A stretch of 64,000 nt of DNA from Reticulitermes speratus (GCA_021186555.1 JAJKFL010000042.1:28643521-28707520), one strand, 5' to 3'. Positions 37,088 to 47,849 are shown, numbered from the stretch's first letter. The notes: generated from the letters alone by a model not told the origin. A program made the numbers and translations.

Positions 37088-37347
37088 AGGTTCTTTAATT
37101 AAGCTATATGATTTCCTATGCACACCATGAACACAGGCAAGTCATCAGCCTTTTCGAGAACAACCTAAGCCTCTCACGTTCTTGTCCGCTCATCATGAGT
37201 TAGGTGAATGCTCTTAATTACCAGAAATCAGAATGACATGTGATACCTATAAAAAGTTTTAAATCAGTTATTTTTAACAAACCATAGTGAAGACGCGTGA
37301 AAGGATAAGGTGCAAATGTAAGTCAAATAGCAAAATTGCCCATGTGC

Positions 37348-37357
37348 TGAAGCATCA
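37348..37357. repeat. Target-site duplication, left copy (LINE)
   Basis: 'tgaagcatca' here and at 40582-40591 are identical. With the preceding 'gc' the match extends to 12 bases, though in the right copy 'gc' can come from the AAGC tail. It marks the insertion site of the full-length LINE. Confidence 0.9.
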
Positions 37358-37546
37358 CCTGGGGGTGCCCAACCTACCAGGCGCGTCCTCTGGGTGGCGG
37401 ATGGGGGAACCCTGACATGGGATTATCCACACGTCAGGGCTGCTCCGAATCATATGCCAATCACTCGCATATCCGAAATTTAGCCTATTAAAAGAAACAA
37501 AAGAGGGAAAGCCGGACAGATACATAGGACGACGAACTGGCGAGGA

Positions 37547-40525
37547 TTGAGGACATTGAAATATGGAACATGGAATGTTAGAGGACTTAATGGTAAAGAA
37601 GTGGAGTTAGTTAAAGAAATAAAGAAAACGGACATCAAATTTCTTGCAGTAACTGAAACAAAGAAGAAAGGACAAGGATGGGAAATATTAGATGATGAGT
37701 ATAAATTACTGTATATAGGAGTTAGTCAGAAAGAAAGAGCAAGAGCAGGAGTTGGTTGCCTTATACACAAAGATCAAGAAAAGAATATTATAAACTGGAA
37801 ATTAATAAATGAAAGAATTATGCAAGTGGACATTAAAGAAGAGATAGGAAATATTAGTATGATTATCGTATATGGACCAAATGATGATGAAAAGGAAGAA
37901 GAAAAGGAGGAGTTTTATGACCTTTTACAAAGAACAATAGATGAAGCAGAAGAAGAAGTGATGATTATGGGGGATTTTAATGGGAGAGTAGGGAATCAAG
38001 CAGACAGTTGGATGAACGTAATTGGAACAAGTGGAGAAGAAGTTTTGAACAATAACGGGGAACGTATCTTACAACTGTGCATCGCAAATCAGTTTGTAAT
38101 AGCTAACACAAAATTCAAACATAAGGAAATACATTTATATACAAGAGAAGAACATTCCCGAAATGAAAGATCTATTATTGATTACATTATAGTAACAAGG
38201 AATACCATGAAGAAAGTAAGAGACGCAAGAGTAAAGAGAGGCCCAGAGATAGGAAGTGATCACTATTTATTGATACTAGAAAAAGTGATTGAAAGCGAGA
38301 AGAGAAGAGGAAGAATAAATAAAGATAAGAAGAAACAGCAACAGGATATGAAGATTAAATCATATAAGCTAAAGGAGAAGGAAGCTAGAAGAATTTACCA
38401 AGAGAAAATTCAACAACAAGTTGAGGAGACAAGGGGAAAAATAAATAGAAGTGATCTTGAAGAATGCTGGCAACATTTTAAAGGGATACTTATAAAGTCA
38501 GCAGAAGAAGCATGTGGGAAAAGGGTCTGTAATCAGAGAATTAGACAAACATGTTGGTGGAATGAAGAGATGAAAGAAGAAGTAAAAAAGAAGAAAGTGC
38601 TATGGAAGAAGTACCTAAATACAAAGAAGGAAGAAGATTATGAAGCATATAAAATGCAAAGAACTAAAGTAAAACACGAGATTAGGAAGGCAAAACAGAA
38701 ATCTTGGGAAGAATTTGGAGAGAAAATGGAGACAAATTATTATGAAAACCAGAAAGTATTTTATAGAGTGCTTAAAAGCATGAGGAAAGAGAAAAATTGC
38801 CCTTTGAAATTTATTAAAGATGCAAATGGAAAATTACTGACAGAAGATGGAGAAATTATGAATCGTTGGAAAGAATATTATGAAAGGTTATTGCAAAATG
38901 ATGGCAAAATGGTTGAGGAAAAGGAAGAAGGAGAAGAGGAAATGACGACAAAGGGAATAGAACCTGATTTAATTAATAGAGATAGAGATGAGCAAGATAG
39001 GGAGGAACAAGAAGAAGAAGAAGGAATTACAATGGTAGAAATGAGAGAGGCCATAAAGAGAATGAAGCTAGGAAAGGCAGCTGGATATGATGGTATTACA
39101 CCGGAAATGATAAAGTACATGGGAGAAGCAGGAGAAGAGATGGTACTGAATATAATACAACTAGTATGGATAAGGAAGCAAATACCGAAGGATTGGGAGG
39201 TAGCAATTATAATACCAATATATAAGAAAGGAGACTCCAGAGAATGTGAAAACCATAGAGGTATCTCTTTACTTAGCGTTCCAGGAAAGATATATTCTAG
39301 AATTTTAACCCAACGAATAACAGAATTCATGGAAGATCAGTTGGACGAGGCACAGTGTGGATTCAGGAAAGGTAGGAGTACACAAGACCTTATATTTACA
39401 TTTAGACAGATTATGGAAAAAACAATAGAGTATGGGAAAGAACTTCACGTGTGCTTTGTAGACTTGGAAAAAGCATTTGACAGAGTACCAAGAGATATGT
39501 TGTGGAACATCTTAGAACGAAGAGGAGTGAAACAGCCCCTTGTTCAAGGAATAAAAAGTATGTATAAGGTTTGTAGAAATGTGGTACTAACGGCTAATTC
39601 AAAGTCTGCAGAATTCACAACATCTACAGGTGTTAGGCAAGGACATATATTAGCGCCATACCTTTTTGTGATATTGATGGATGATATTATAAAGGAGAGT
39701 AGAAAGAAAACACAAAATTTTATAGTGGGAAATTGGCGATTGCAAACAATTAAGATTTCAGAATTAGTATTTGCCGATGATTTAGTATTAATAGCATCAA
39801 ATCAAAGAACTTTGCAATATAATTTAAACATTTGGAATGCTGAATTTAAGAAAAGAAAAATGATGATTAACAACAGTAAAGCAAAAACGATAGTAATAGC
39901 AAAGGAGCAGAAAAGGCACAAAATTACACTAGGAGATACAACATTAGAACAAGTTAGAAGTTTTAAATATTTGGGAGCAACAATTGGTGAAGACGGAAAG
40001 ATGAATGAGGAACTGATTAATAGAACATCTAATGCCGGAAAACTTTACTACTCAATTAACCGAGGAGTTATTAACAAAAAAGAAGTAAATAAGAAGACAA
40101 AAATAGCAGTGTATAAGGCAATTTACATACCAATGTTAACATACAGCTGTGAATCATGGACCTTATTGGATACACATAGGAGTAAAATACAGGCCTTAGA
40201 AATGAGATTTTTGAGAAGAGTTGAAAAGGTAACAAAACGAGATAGAATCAGAAATCAAGTAATCAGAGAACAACTGCAGGTGGAACCATTACAAGAGTGT
40301 ATTGAGAGATCCCAGTTGAGATGGTTTGGTCACGTATGTAGGATGGATGACCAAAGATACCCAAAGCAAGCCTTTGGAGCAAGACCAGAAGGAAGGAAGA
40401 AGAGAGGAAGACCAAGAGTGAAGTGGGAAGGAAATGTAAGGAGAGGACTCCAGGAGAGAGGAGTGGACTGGAGGCAGGCCAGGAAAAAGGCTATGGACAG
40501 ATCTGCATGGAGATCCCTCGTGTGA
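37547..40525 (+). CDS. LINE endonuclease-reverse transcriptase polyprotein (992 codons)
   Basis: This protein nicks target DNA and copies the element's RNA into the chromosome in the nucleus. The APE endonuclease covers residues 1-245: YGTWNVRG (6-13), TET with the catalytic Glu near 37, VYGPNDDE (108-115), GDFNGRVGN (142-150), a D near 212 and GSDHYLL (236-242). A basic, coiled-coil-prone linker follows (250-410). The reverse transcriptase spans about 500-830: AGYDGITPEMIK (512-523), IIPIYKKGDS, HRGISLL, QCGFRKGRST (603-612), motif A CFVDLEKAFD (636-645), GVRQGHILAP (695-704), the catalytic FADD (742-745) and FKYLG (806-810). The C-terminus has LRWFGHVCRM (924-933), KRGRPRVKW and DRSAWRSL. 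No stop or frameshift interrupts it. The frame has no ATG before the endonuclease: it follows a stop at 37481-37483, codon 1 here is TTG, and the first in-frame ATG is codon 92. True initiation is unclear. Confidence 0.95.
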   Translation: MRTLKYGTWNVRGLNGKEVELVKEIKKTDIKFLAVTETKKKGQGWEILDDEYKLLYIGVSQKERARAGVGCLIHKDQEKNIINWKLINERIMQVDIKEEIGNISMIIVYGPNDDEKEEEKEEFYDLLQRTIDEAEEEVMIMGDFNGRVGNQADSWMNVIGTSGEEVLNNNGERILQLCIANQFVIANTKFKHKEIHLYTREEHSRNERSIIDYIIVTRNTMKKVRDARVKRGPEIGSDHYLLILEKVIESEKRRGRINKDKKKQQQDMKIKSYKLKEKEARRIYQEKIQQQVEETRGKINRSDLEECWQHFKGILIKSAEEACGKRVCNQRIRQTCWWNEEMKEEVKKKKVLWKKYLNTKKEEDYEAYKMQRTKVKHEIRKAKQKSWEEFGEKMETNYYENQKVFYRVLKSMRKEKNCPLKFIKDANGKLLTEDGEIMNRWKEYYERLLQNDGKMVEEKEEGEEEMTTKGIEPDLINRDRDEQDREEQEEEEGITMVEMREAIKRMKLGKAAGYDGITPEMIKYMGEAGEEMVLNIIQLVWIRKQIPKDWEVAIIIPIYKKGDSRECENHRGISLLSVPGKIYSRILTQRITEFMEDQLDEAQCGFRKGRSTQDLIFTFRQIMEKTIEYGKELHVCFVDLEKAFDRVPRDMLWNILERRGVKQPLVQGIKSMYKVCRNVVLTANSKSAEFTTSTGVRQGHILAPYLFVILMDDIIKESRKKTQNFIVGNWRLQTIKISELVFADDLVLIASNQRTLQYNLNIWNAEFKKRKMMINNSKAKTIVIAKEQKRHKITLGDTTLEQVRSFKYLGATIGEDGKMNEELINRTSNAGKLYYSINRGVINKKEVNKKTKIAVYKAIYIPMLTYSCESWTLLDTHRSKIQALEMRFLRRVEKVTKRDRIRNQVIREQLQVEPLQECIERSQLRWFGHVCRMDDQRYPKQAFGARPEGRKKRGRPRVKWEGNVRRGLQERGVDWRQARKKAMDRSAWRSLV

Positions 40526-40557
40526 ACCTCGACACCGGAAGGTTAAAGAGGACGACT

Positions 40558-40581
40558 AAGCAAGCAAGCAAGCAAGCAAGC
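40558..40581 (+). repeat. (AAGC)6 3' tail of the LINE
   Basis: Six perfect AAGC units immediately before the right target duplication. Short tandem tails of this kind replace poly(A) in several LINE clades. Confidence 0.95.
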
Positions 40582-40591
40582 TGAAGCATCA
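40582..40591. repeat. Target-site duplication, right copy (LINE)
   Basis: Identical to 37348-37357 (tgaagcatca). The bases beyond diverge ('agcc' here, 'cctg' on the left). Confidence 0.9.
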
Positions 40592-40814
40592 AGCCATAAA
40601 AGAGTGTGGAGAATATATATGAAGGTACACTATTCTTTAAACTATGCAGTACATGGAGAAGACTGTCAGCTTCAAGCTTCGACTGACGTACCTCCTCAGA
40701 AATAATCGCTCTTATGCATTGGGCCGGAGCCTGTTTTGTCACCACAGACTTTTTAGTCCTACGCACGAAGAGAAAATTCTCTGAGAAGTTTTAAGTTCTC
40801 ACTGTGGTGCTGCT

Positions 40815-40980
40815 AGACGTCTTCAGAGATGTTGCGCTGTGTCAGCTGATAAATAGTTACTGACTATTCGAAAGATCGTAACGCCATTATCTTCATGGTC
40901 AAGCAGTCTCCTAGGACTCCTTCAAGTCTTCTGTGACGTGTAAGCCGTCTTCTTGAACTTATTGACCCTGAAGTAAATTT
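40815..40980 (+). repeat. Dispersed module (copy like 13.4 and 55.9 kb)
   Basis: 'ctagacgtcttcagagatg', 'aaatagttactgactattcg', 'acgccattatcttcatgg', 'tcaagcagtctcc' and later 'gaacttattgaccctgaag'. The stretch 'aaatagttac(t/g)gac' followed by 'tcttca(t/g)ggtcaagcagt' is shared with 13.5 kb. Confidence 0.65.
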
Positions 40981-41239
40981 ATTAGACCTAAGCTTTGTGC
41001 TACAAATATGCGACGGCTTTTAGCACTCTTAACGATTTGAAGGACAGTGGTTACTTTATGCATCATCGGCTTTAAGTCTCAAAAATCAGGCTAAATTTTC
41101 AGAAAAATCCTTGACAATGCCCAGAATCGAACCATGATCACCAGTACATGGTTACTATGATACACTGATTCTAGCAAAATGTGTTGTGAGGGCGTGATGT
41201 AAACTGAATTGATAATGTTATCTAACTCGGTTGTTTGTT

Positions 41240-41260
41240 ACGACGACGACGACGACGACG
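41240..41260. repeat. (ACG)7 microsatellite
   Basis: Seven uninterrupted ACG units. Confidence 0.95.
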
Positions 41261-41964
41261 TAACAATCGCGTGCTGTGAAATACAAACATTTCTTACAGC
41301 AGGATAGTACATCATGAGGCCCGCCTGAACCGGGGATGTCGCCCGCCAGAGACGTTTAGCAAAAATTTCTTACTTAACTAGCTAACACACACATGAACTA
41401 GAGGGCCAGCAGGACCTAACCACCTACGTCTGTGTAAACCGTTTTTGGAACTTTTTTCACGGCTAAATAAATGCATATTTTAAGAGGTAACGTCTACATT
41501 TGACAGTTATTGTCAATGAAATTTAGTTGCCTCCAGCATGCTTATGGGTTTCTGATCATATGACCCATTACTGAGAAAATGTAAACGCTCCTTTCGTGTA
41601 AGTGGAAAACTGGCCTGCGAATGGGACAGAATAATCGCACAGTAAGAAAGTGCGATTTGTGGTATTCTTAGATCGATTTGAGAAGGTTGAAATTGATTAG
41701 ACTATATTTCGGATTGAAGAAAAGAAACATAAGGCTCACAAACTCTTTTGTCTGCCACAAGCTCTCCGTGAGAATGCTTGGATCTTTGAAAACAAATCAC
41801 TTATTCTTTATTCAGCATCCTCCCAAATTTATCTTTAATCATTCATAACCCCATAATTTGACGCTACATAACCTATGCAGCTGAAAAATCGTCGTCGAGA
41901 AACTAAGGCAGATGATAGTGTTATGAATGTCCTATGTTTCATCAAGTGGGCACCACACCAATAA

Positions 41965-42203
41965 TGAATTATGATGGAGCTGAGGTATAAGTCCTGTCAG
42001 CACTAGATGGAGGTGAGGGGCTAGCTGCACGCCCTGACCGCTTTTCCCCCGAGAAGGAAACCTCCGGCTTCCATTCAACAGGAAGCTGAGCGGGTCCGAG
42101 GGTCGGTCTGTATACACTGGTGAAGAAACTCTCATCGCTCATGTCGGGAATTGAACCCCATTTTCCAATCGTCCATTCAGCAACCTAGTCACTGTACCGG
42201 CAG
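41965..42203 (-). repeat. SINE family 2
   Basis: Plus-strand view: 'agcactagatggaggtgagg', 'cgctttttcccccgagaag'-like segment at about 42040, 'ccattcaacaggaagctgag' and 'gggaattgaaccccattttc' (complement of the B box, 42150-42169), ending 'agtcactgtaccgg'. The B box remains partly readable. Confidence 0.8.
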
Positions 42204-43440
42204 ACCTACATTGTTCAGAAGAAGAGAAGGTTCATAATGGCGCAACAAAAGTAATCTTCTTGGTGACACTAAGTTCGCTTTTCTCACACGTTATTTCCTG
42301 TGATGAAATCCATCACCTTTCATAACTTTTAAGACATGGTCTGACATGAAGCACATCGCTCTATGCTGCCGCCCAAAGGCTCCCCACGCGGCCTGGCTCG
42401 TGTGAGGAGGGTCTTGTACCGAATATACAGCACTTGAGGGGATGTTATTACCATAGCAACAAGAGGGATGCTGCTGGGGGAGTGACAAGGGATGCCTCTG
42501 TCTGAACCGGAAGTTTGCAACGAGCCCACGTGCGAGGAAGAAAGAGTCGATTGTTGTAACAAAACACACAAGCCTGATGATGGATTGTAATAATCTGCAT
42601 GCATTCTTCTACTGCTTTCCGTACACAAGAAGGTGTTTATGTTTGCGTTTGCAGACAACCAAGTAGCATTTATAAAATGCAGTTCCTTTGTCAACCACGG
42701 AACCCCGCGATTTTTCGCTGCATTCCCAATTTTTCTTCATTTACGTGGACGTGAATCTGAATGTCGAGGATCTCTTCGCTTAGTACTGTTAGTGACGTAA
42801 TTGCTGTTGGCCGAGTCATATGGCTAGGGCACATTTTGCGAAGTTCATTATGATGAAGAAAGAAAGGACCCACTTAAGAGGCATGACTGACAAATTTATG
42901 CTTGTGTAAGTACACTAGTGAATTTTTGCCTTCCTTCCATAAAAGGCGAAGAATCTCTTGAACATTTAAACAATTTTAGCTTCTAAAGGACTTTTTTCCA
43001 TGGAACTAATTCGTTGTGACTCTTAATTTGTGATACAGTGTACTATTTTAAAGATGTGTTTGTTGATTAATTTTATATAGCTGAGTGGTTAATTGTTTTA
43101 TTGTTTTGGTAGCTCTGCACATCTTTCGTAATCCTCAACTTAAACCTTGCGGAAAATCAGTAAGAGAAAACGTATGAAGCCGAAAAATGTGAACGTTCTG
43201 AAACAAATTATTTCCAAGCAAATTTCGTGAGATGGCAATCACAAGTCATTTGTTTTTTGTGTTGTTTGTAGAAACGGACGATGGACGGAATTACGTTATG
43301 CAGCACACCAAATTTGTGTTCATCTTGGCTTGTATAATTGCATGAGAGAGGGAGTAGGCTGTTATGCAGTGCAATTAGTTAAACTTGTTTCGCAGAGGAA
43401 GGCCTGGTTGTAGGGATCACTTCTGTTCGCATATTTCGCA
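42204..43440. other. No gene recognised
   Basis: Open frames up to 121 codons on the minus strand (42329-42694) have no recognisable domain. No repeat signature assigned. Confidence 0.45.
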
Positions 43441-43965
43441 CGCCGACTCTTGAAGAGCGGGAAATGGAAAAATGTTTTGATTAAGAATAGGAAAAACAAG
43501 AAAAGAAGACGAAGAAGAAAATCATGAAGGCGAAGACGACGTATGGCTAAAGAAAGTGTGATGATTAAGGATAAGTTCAAACAAAAAGACGCTATTTAAG
43601 AAGACAAGAAGGAAAGTGAAGAAGGAAGGGGAGAAAAGAAACAACAGCAGATACAGAAGAAATAAACACTTTGATTAAGTACTGGAGACGATGATGCAAG
43701 TGGCAATGAAGAATCGGATAATGAAGCAGACGAGAAGCAAAAGAGAATTGTGAATAAGAATGACCTATCTCTACAGAGTTTATGATGAAAATTACGAATA
43801 CAATATTGAAGGATGGGATAATGAACGAAAAGGTACAGATGGAATAAAGGTAGGGGACAGGAATTGTTAATGTAAGTACAGAAGAAAAAGTTGCTGGTGA
43901 AGACATGAGTGACGTAGAAAGTGATGATGAAGATGATGTGAATAAAGAAGAAGCTGAACTCTAGG
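43440..43965 (+). other. Purine-rich, strand-asymmetric segment
   Basis: The plus strand is strongly enriched in G and A ('gaagaagaaaatcatgaagg' and many like it) for about 500 bp. Read on the plus strand, short pieces encode acidic peptides such as GDDDASGNEESDNEADEKQ (about 43685-43741) and EDMSDVESDDEDDVNKEEAE followed by L and a stop at 43961-43963. Stops and frame changes interrupt it. It could be the remains of a coding sequence for an acidic protein or simply purine-rich low-complexity DNA. Confidence 0.4.
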
Positions 43966-44451
43966 ATTCTGAATTCGACTAGTGCTGCAGATGGAACTCA
44001 GGACGCAGTCCCGATCTTTGCCTTCAGCGAAGAGCGGCCATTAAACTTGTGGCACGGTAGTAGTCACGTGACGCCAAGGGCCTCCGGAAACTAATATTCT
44101 GCTTTGTAATAAATCTGCGATGGTCCAGGATCACACGCACTTCCTACTGCACATCCACTACCTTGAGTCACGCGAGCAGCCTGATATGAGATCAGAAAGC
44201 GAGTGTCAGCTTGCATCCTGTGCCCTCGTTAAGTTAATGTCACTCAGGATTTAAAATGCAGTATGCTACTTCTCTTGAGGCGACTCCTACCTTACGTTAA
44301 TGCCAAATTCCTCGTTATTTCGTGGAGTTAACTTTCACAAACAAGAATCTGATGACCGAGTCATGGCAGTATAACATTTACTTCTGTGTAGAAAAATTAC
44401 AACTAATTCCAGAAGACTGAATCCGTGGTAAATGTAAGAGTAACTTTCTCC

Positions 44452-44722
44452 CTAGGCGTGCCAAGAAAGCATATGTGGGAATGGCGGTATAGCTCCAAGG
44501 ATTCTTAACCTCGGCGCTAAATGAAGGTGAGTGGTCAGCTTGAGGCTCCGACTGTCTGAGCCCCGCGATAGAGCTCCCAATACCCGACAGGAGGCTGGGT
44601 GTGTCCTAAAGCCATTCTGGACAACTTGCAGAAAATAATACCTTCCACACGCCGAGACTTACACCCCTATTCCGCTGTCATCCAGCCCGTAGCGTAAATC
44701 ACTATACCGAGTGAGCTGTCCT
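44452..44722 (-). repeat. SINE family 2, full length
   Basis: Plus-strand view: 'cgtgccaagaaagcatatgt' (3' side), 'taacctcggcgctaaatgaa', 'gacaggaggctgggtgtgtc' and 'ccagcccgtagcgtaaatca', then 'ctataccgagtgagctg', the complement of the tRNA-like A-box region. It faces the next copy head to head, 53 bp away. Confidence 0.85.
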
Positions 44723-44775
44723 GACTTCAGACCGAATCAGGACAGTCAAGAAATTACGTATGGTATGTAGGCAAT

Positions 44776-45000
44776 GTAAGTAGCTCAGTCCGTGCAGTGA
44801 CTGCGCCACAGGCTGGATGACCAAAAAATCGGGCTTTGATTCCTGCCGGGAAAGGAGAGTCTCCTCACTGCCCCTGCACTCAGACCGACTGTGGGGCCCA
44901 ACCAGTCTCGTGTTCAGTGGATACCGAGGGCTTGTTCCCCGGATGTAATGCATTTATAACGGGAACCTAACACCTCACGCCCTTTTAGTGCTCATGGGTA
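44776..45000 (+). repeat. SINE family 2, 'gactgtggggcccaa' subfamily
   Basis: The head 'gtagctcagtccgtgcagtg' has a good A box. The B box is altered (gctttgattcctgc). The body 'cagaccgactgtggggccc' and 'tcagtggataccgagggctt' matches the 29.9-kb copy. It ends near 'tgctcatgggta'. Confidence 0.8.
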
Positions 45001-47567
45001 AGGAAGTTGGGAGCTGTAACACCATACCTCAGTACATCATTCCTGACTTGGTTATTCGTTAATTAATCAAAAACATCTTTGCATTTATGGCGGAAATATA
45101 TCTACAAAACATTATGTTACGTTAGATCTAACTGTAAATTTACACGTGGGTCTGAAAAGTTTGCCGTTTGCATAAGCAATGTAGCTGAGTCCGCATTTAA
45201 GTCACTAATTGTAAAGTTACATGTGATCTCAACACTCCTGCGTAATTTAATAGAAGGTTTCATCATACAATTTTATCTCATCTTAATCAACCTTCACGTC
45301 TAATTCGCATTAAATAACGTCTAGAAATGATCGAGTGTCGTATAATGAGCTAGTAAGACATGCATGTCAGTTACAGGCAGACGTCTAATTGTTCCGAATG
45401 ATAAAATAAAAGAGGAAAATTACTGTCTTTTTTATATGATGCCATGTATTCTTGTACGAGTATACCGACGTTTCATAGATACTTGCTCTTTCCAGCTTTG
45501 AACTTCAGCACACTTTTACAAATCTGCATGATGTCACATTCCAGAAGACAGCGGCCTTCGTAGTTGCAGCCGTCAGAGTCTCAGAAGTGGAACACGTTAA
45601 CACATACTCGTTATTTTATGATTATGAAATGTAAGCAGCAGCAGTGGTTACAGCAGGAATTGTTGATCCAGCCACAAGAATAAGTGTCTTTCCTATACAC
45701 TGATTTTACACTTCTTCCAAGGAAAGCTAGTGGAGATAGGTAAGTAAATAAACATATCGAGTGACACGCAAATCGACAAGTAAGTTACCTTTCTGTCATT
45801 CATCGATGTTTAGGAGGACAGAAACATTTGAGGTCAAGATATTGCTTAAGTGTTGTACGGTAAACCTAACAAAGTAGGTTATATCGCCATGAAAGAGGGG
45901 GAGGGGGTGCAAGAAAGAAAATCATTACGCATTCTAGTCCTCTTAATGAGTAGACAGATGTGTGGTCATCTCCACGCCTCGGTAAGTCGTTCTGTACGTG
46001 CCATCTAAAATCTCTGCTCCTAGTAAGCGATCAAATCTTTCACATTCAGCCGACTGCTGTTTGATCTCACGACTCATCCTGTAAATTACCACAAACAACA
46101 TACAAAGTGACATCGGAAAATAAATGCAAATAACGTAAACTTTGAGGCTATTGCGGTGGTGGATATGAAGATTGTCTTCGTCTTATACGTGACGCCGTGT
46201 ATTTCGGTAGGTGGATACAAAAAATTAAACGGATCGTGCGGCCTGTCTATTAAGTAGAGTTCTTAGCTTCTACCTCGGCAATATTCATCATGCTTCCCTG
46301 AAACATTGCACACTAGATTACGAACAAACCAGGAATAAAGAATCAGCAATTCCAGGTTTTTCATATTTTCTCTGTCCTTGACTGCTGCAGCGTGGAACAG
46401 AAATCCTCTTTCTGTTACACAATAGCTGTAGAAGATGTAAAGTAATTTTCAAGGCTACACCCCGTCGATGGGGTGAAGGGTGATTTCTTGTTCTGTTTAT
46501 ACTGCAGCAAACAAGCTAAATTTCTTTATTGGGGTGACAAGCAGCATATGGCCGCACAGAAGAATTATGCTGCCTGGGTTTACTGCTTGGTTTTGGAACT
46601 TTCTCATGGCGACCATTGAGGCCTCATTTCTTGTCTTCACATGATGTAAACAAACTGAAACCACTTCCTGGCTTGGCTGCTGTACAAGTAACGATAATTC
46701 TCGGCTGTGCCGTAACTGCGACCGTAGTCGCCGGTTACTCAGTGCGGAGGTCTGGATTAAATCCTATGGTATTCCATGTGGAATTTGTGACGGATAAATT
46801 TGTACTGGGACAGATATGCTCTGTCAGTTATCGTATTAGTGGACAATGCGTCTGTTACAAGCTACAGATACAAGAAAATAAGGGGGAAAAAAGATTCTCG
46901 TATAGTGCGAAAGAACTGCACCCTTAAACACCTAGCGTGTATGGCTACGGAAGGTTTAATTAAATACACGTATAACCAAAACCATATTATAATACCAATT
47001 TTAACATTACTTTCCAACTTCGTTTGGATCTTCAGATGTGGCGCTTACAGCGAATTTTCGTCATCGCAATGTCACAGCCAATTCTTGCGCTCTCCTTCAA
47101 AGTTTAGTGGTAAATATCCAAACATACACTGCTCTAAATAGAGCGACAATGGTGGTAGTGTTTTCTGTTAATTAGCTCTAGTTTTTCACTACAGTTACTA
47201 TTCTTTGTATTCTCAACGTAGCTGTTATTCGTGTGTCTCGATTATCGAACCCACATGTAAGTTGGTGTCAGGAACAACTTTATACATGCATGGCTGAATT
47301 AAGTGTACTTAAAATGGAAATAAAGCTTTACCTTTTAAAAAAAAGTGGTAAATAGGATATATGTACCACCGGCTGTAAAATTAATAAGTATAAATTTTAC
47401 TCACACAATGTATATGTGTGTTTCATATGGCTATCAAAGCTAACAACTATTATTTCCCAAATAAAACTTGTGGAGTTCTATAATGAAGGAGGAACGTGTC
47501 CTCTGTGAGGTAGGAGCTGGTGTTTTATATATTATTCAGATAAAAGTGAGTCTTGAATATCACGGCG
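45001..47567. other. No gene recognised, one module
   Basis: About 2.5 kb with a dispersed module on the minus strand at 45465-45600 and frames no longer than 113 codons. Nothing else recognisable. Confidence 0.5.
45465..45600 (-). repeat. Dispersed module, minus strand
   Basis: On the minus strand: 'gacggctgcaactacgaagg', 'ccgctgtcttctggaatgtg', 'agctggaaagagcaagtatc' and 'tatgaaacgtcggtat'. The 'gtcttctgg' and 'cgtcgg' landmarks fit the module described at 55.9 and 63.7 kb, here with a rearranged middle. Confidence 0.5.
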
Positions 47568-47720
47568 GCTCGAGTTCGAGCCTGGGCCAGTCCATGTGGG
47601 ATTTATGGTGGAATAGGACTATAAGGTGCTAGGAGAGGTTTAGCTGTACGAACTTCGGTTTTTCACGGTTAGTATCATTTCAACAGTGCTCCATATTCGC
47701 CTTCATCTTCAGACCTAATG
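47568..47720 (+). repeat. SINE-like repeat, family 4
   Basis: 'gctcgagttcgagcctgggc' is a decayed B box, followed by 'tccatgtgggatttatggtgg', a body phrase I recognise from insect SINEs. The tail portion 'gttagtatcatttcaacag' and 'tgctccatattcgcc' recurs at 63.36-63.41 kb. Confidence 0.6.
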
Positions 47721-47849
47721 GGAAAGACGGTCAAAGCCTGGGGGATTTCCAATAAGAGTGATGCTCTTTCGGAAATAGGGAACAACAAGAACGAAAAGTT
47801 CTTTAATAGTCAGTCTTCACACGTTTAAAATGAGATTATATGAGACGGT

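Larger units (their letters stand above)
37358..40581 (+). mobile_element. Full-length non-LTR retrotransposon (LINE), 3.2 kb
   Basis: A complete element bounded by an identical 10-bp duplication. It starts 'cctgggggtgcccaacc' (a GC-rich 5' leader of about 190 bp), carries one long open frame and has a very short 3' region of about 30 bp. It ends in (AAGC)6. One protein with an N-terminal APE endonuclease and a reverse transcriptase, a minimal 3' untranslated region and a short tandem-repeat tail without poly(A) resemble RTE-like LINEs, although clade assignment needs a tree. The sense strand is notably rich in A and G throughout the gene. Perfect flanks and an unbroken frame indicate recent insertion compared with every other element here. 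Confidence 0.95.
40592..41964. other. No gene recognised, one module and one microsatellite
   Basis: Holds the dispersed module at 40815-40980 and (ACG)7 at 41240-41260. Other frames are short and featureless. Confidence 0.5.

Noticed and set aside
38878-39330. 150-codon minus-strand frame inside the LINE
   Set aside because: Antisense shadow of the reverse transcriptase gene. Its composition (Ser, Ile, Pro rich) mirrors the purine-rich sense strand.
42329-42694. 121-codon minus-strand frame
   Set aside because: No recognisable domain, no support for transcription, overlaps another open frame on the same strand.
42800-42870. 'WLGHIL' phrase resembling a LINE C-terminus
   Set aside because: Six residues without the flanking basic and GRPR motifs. 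Likely chance.
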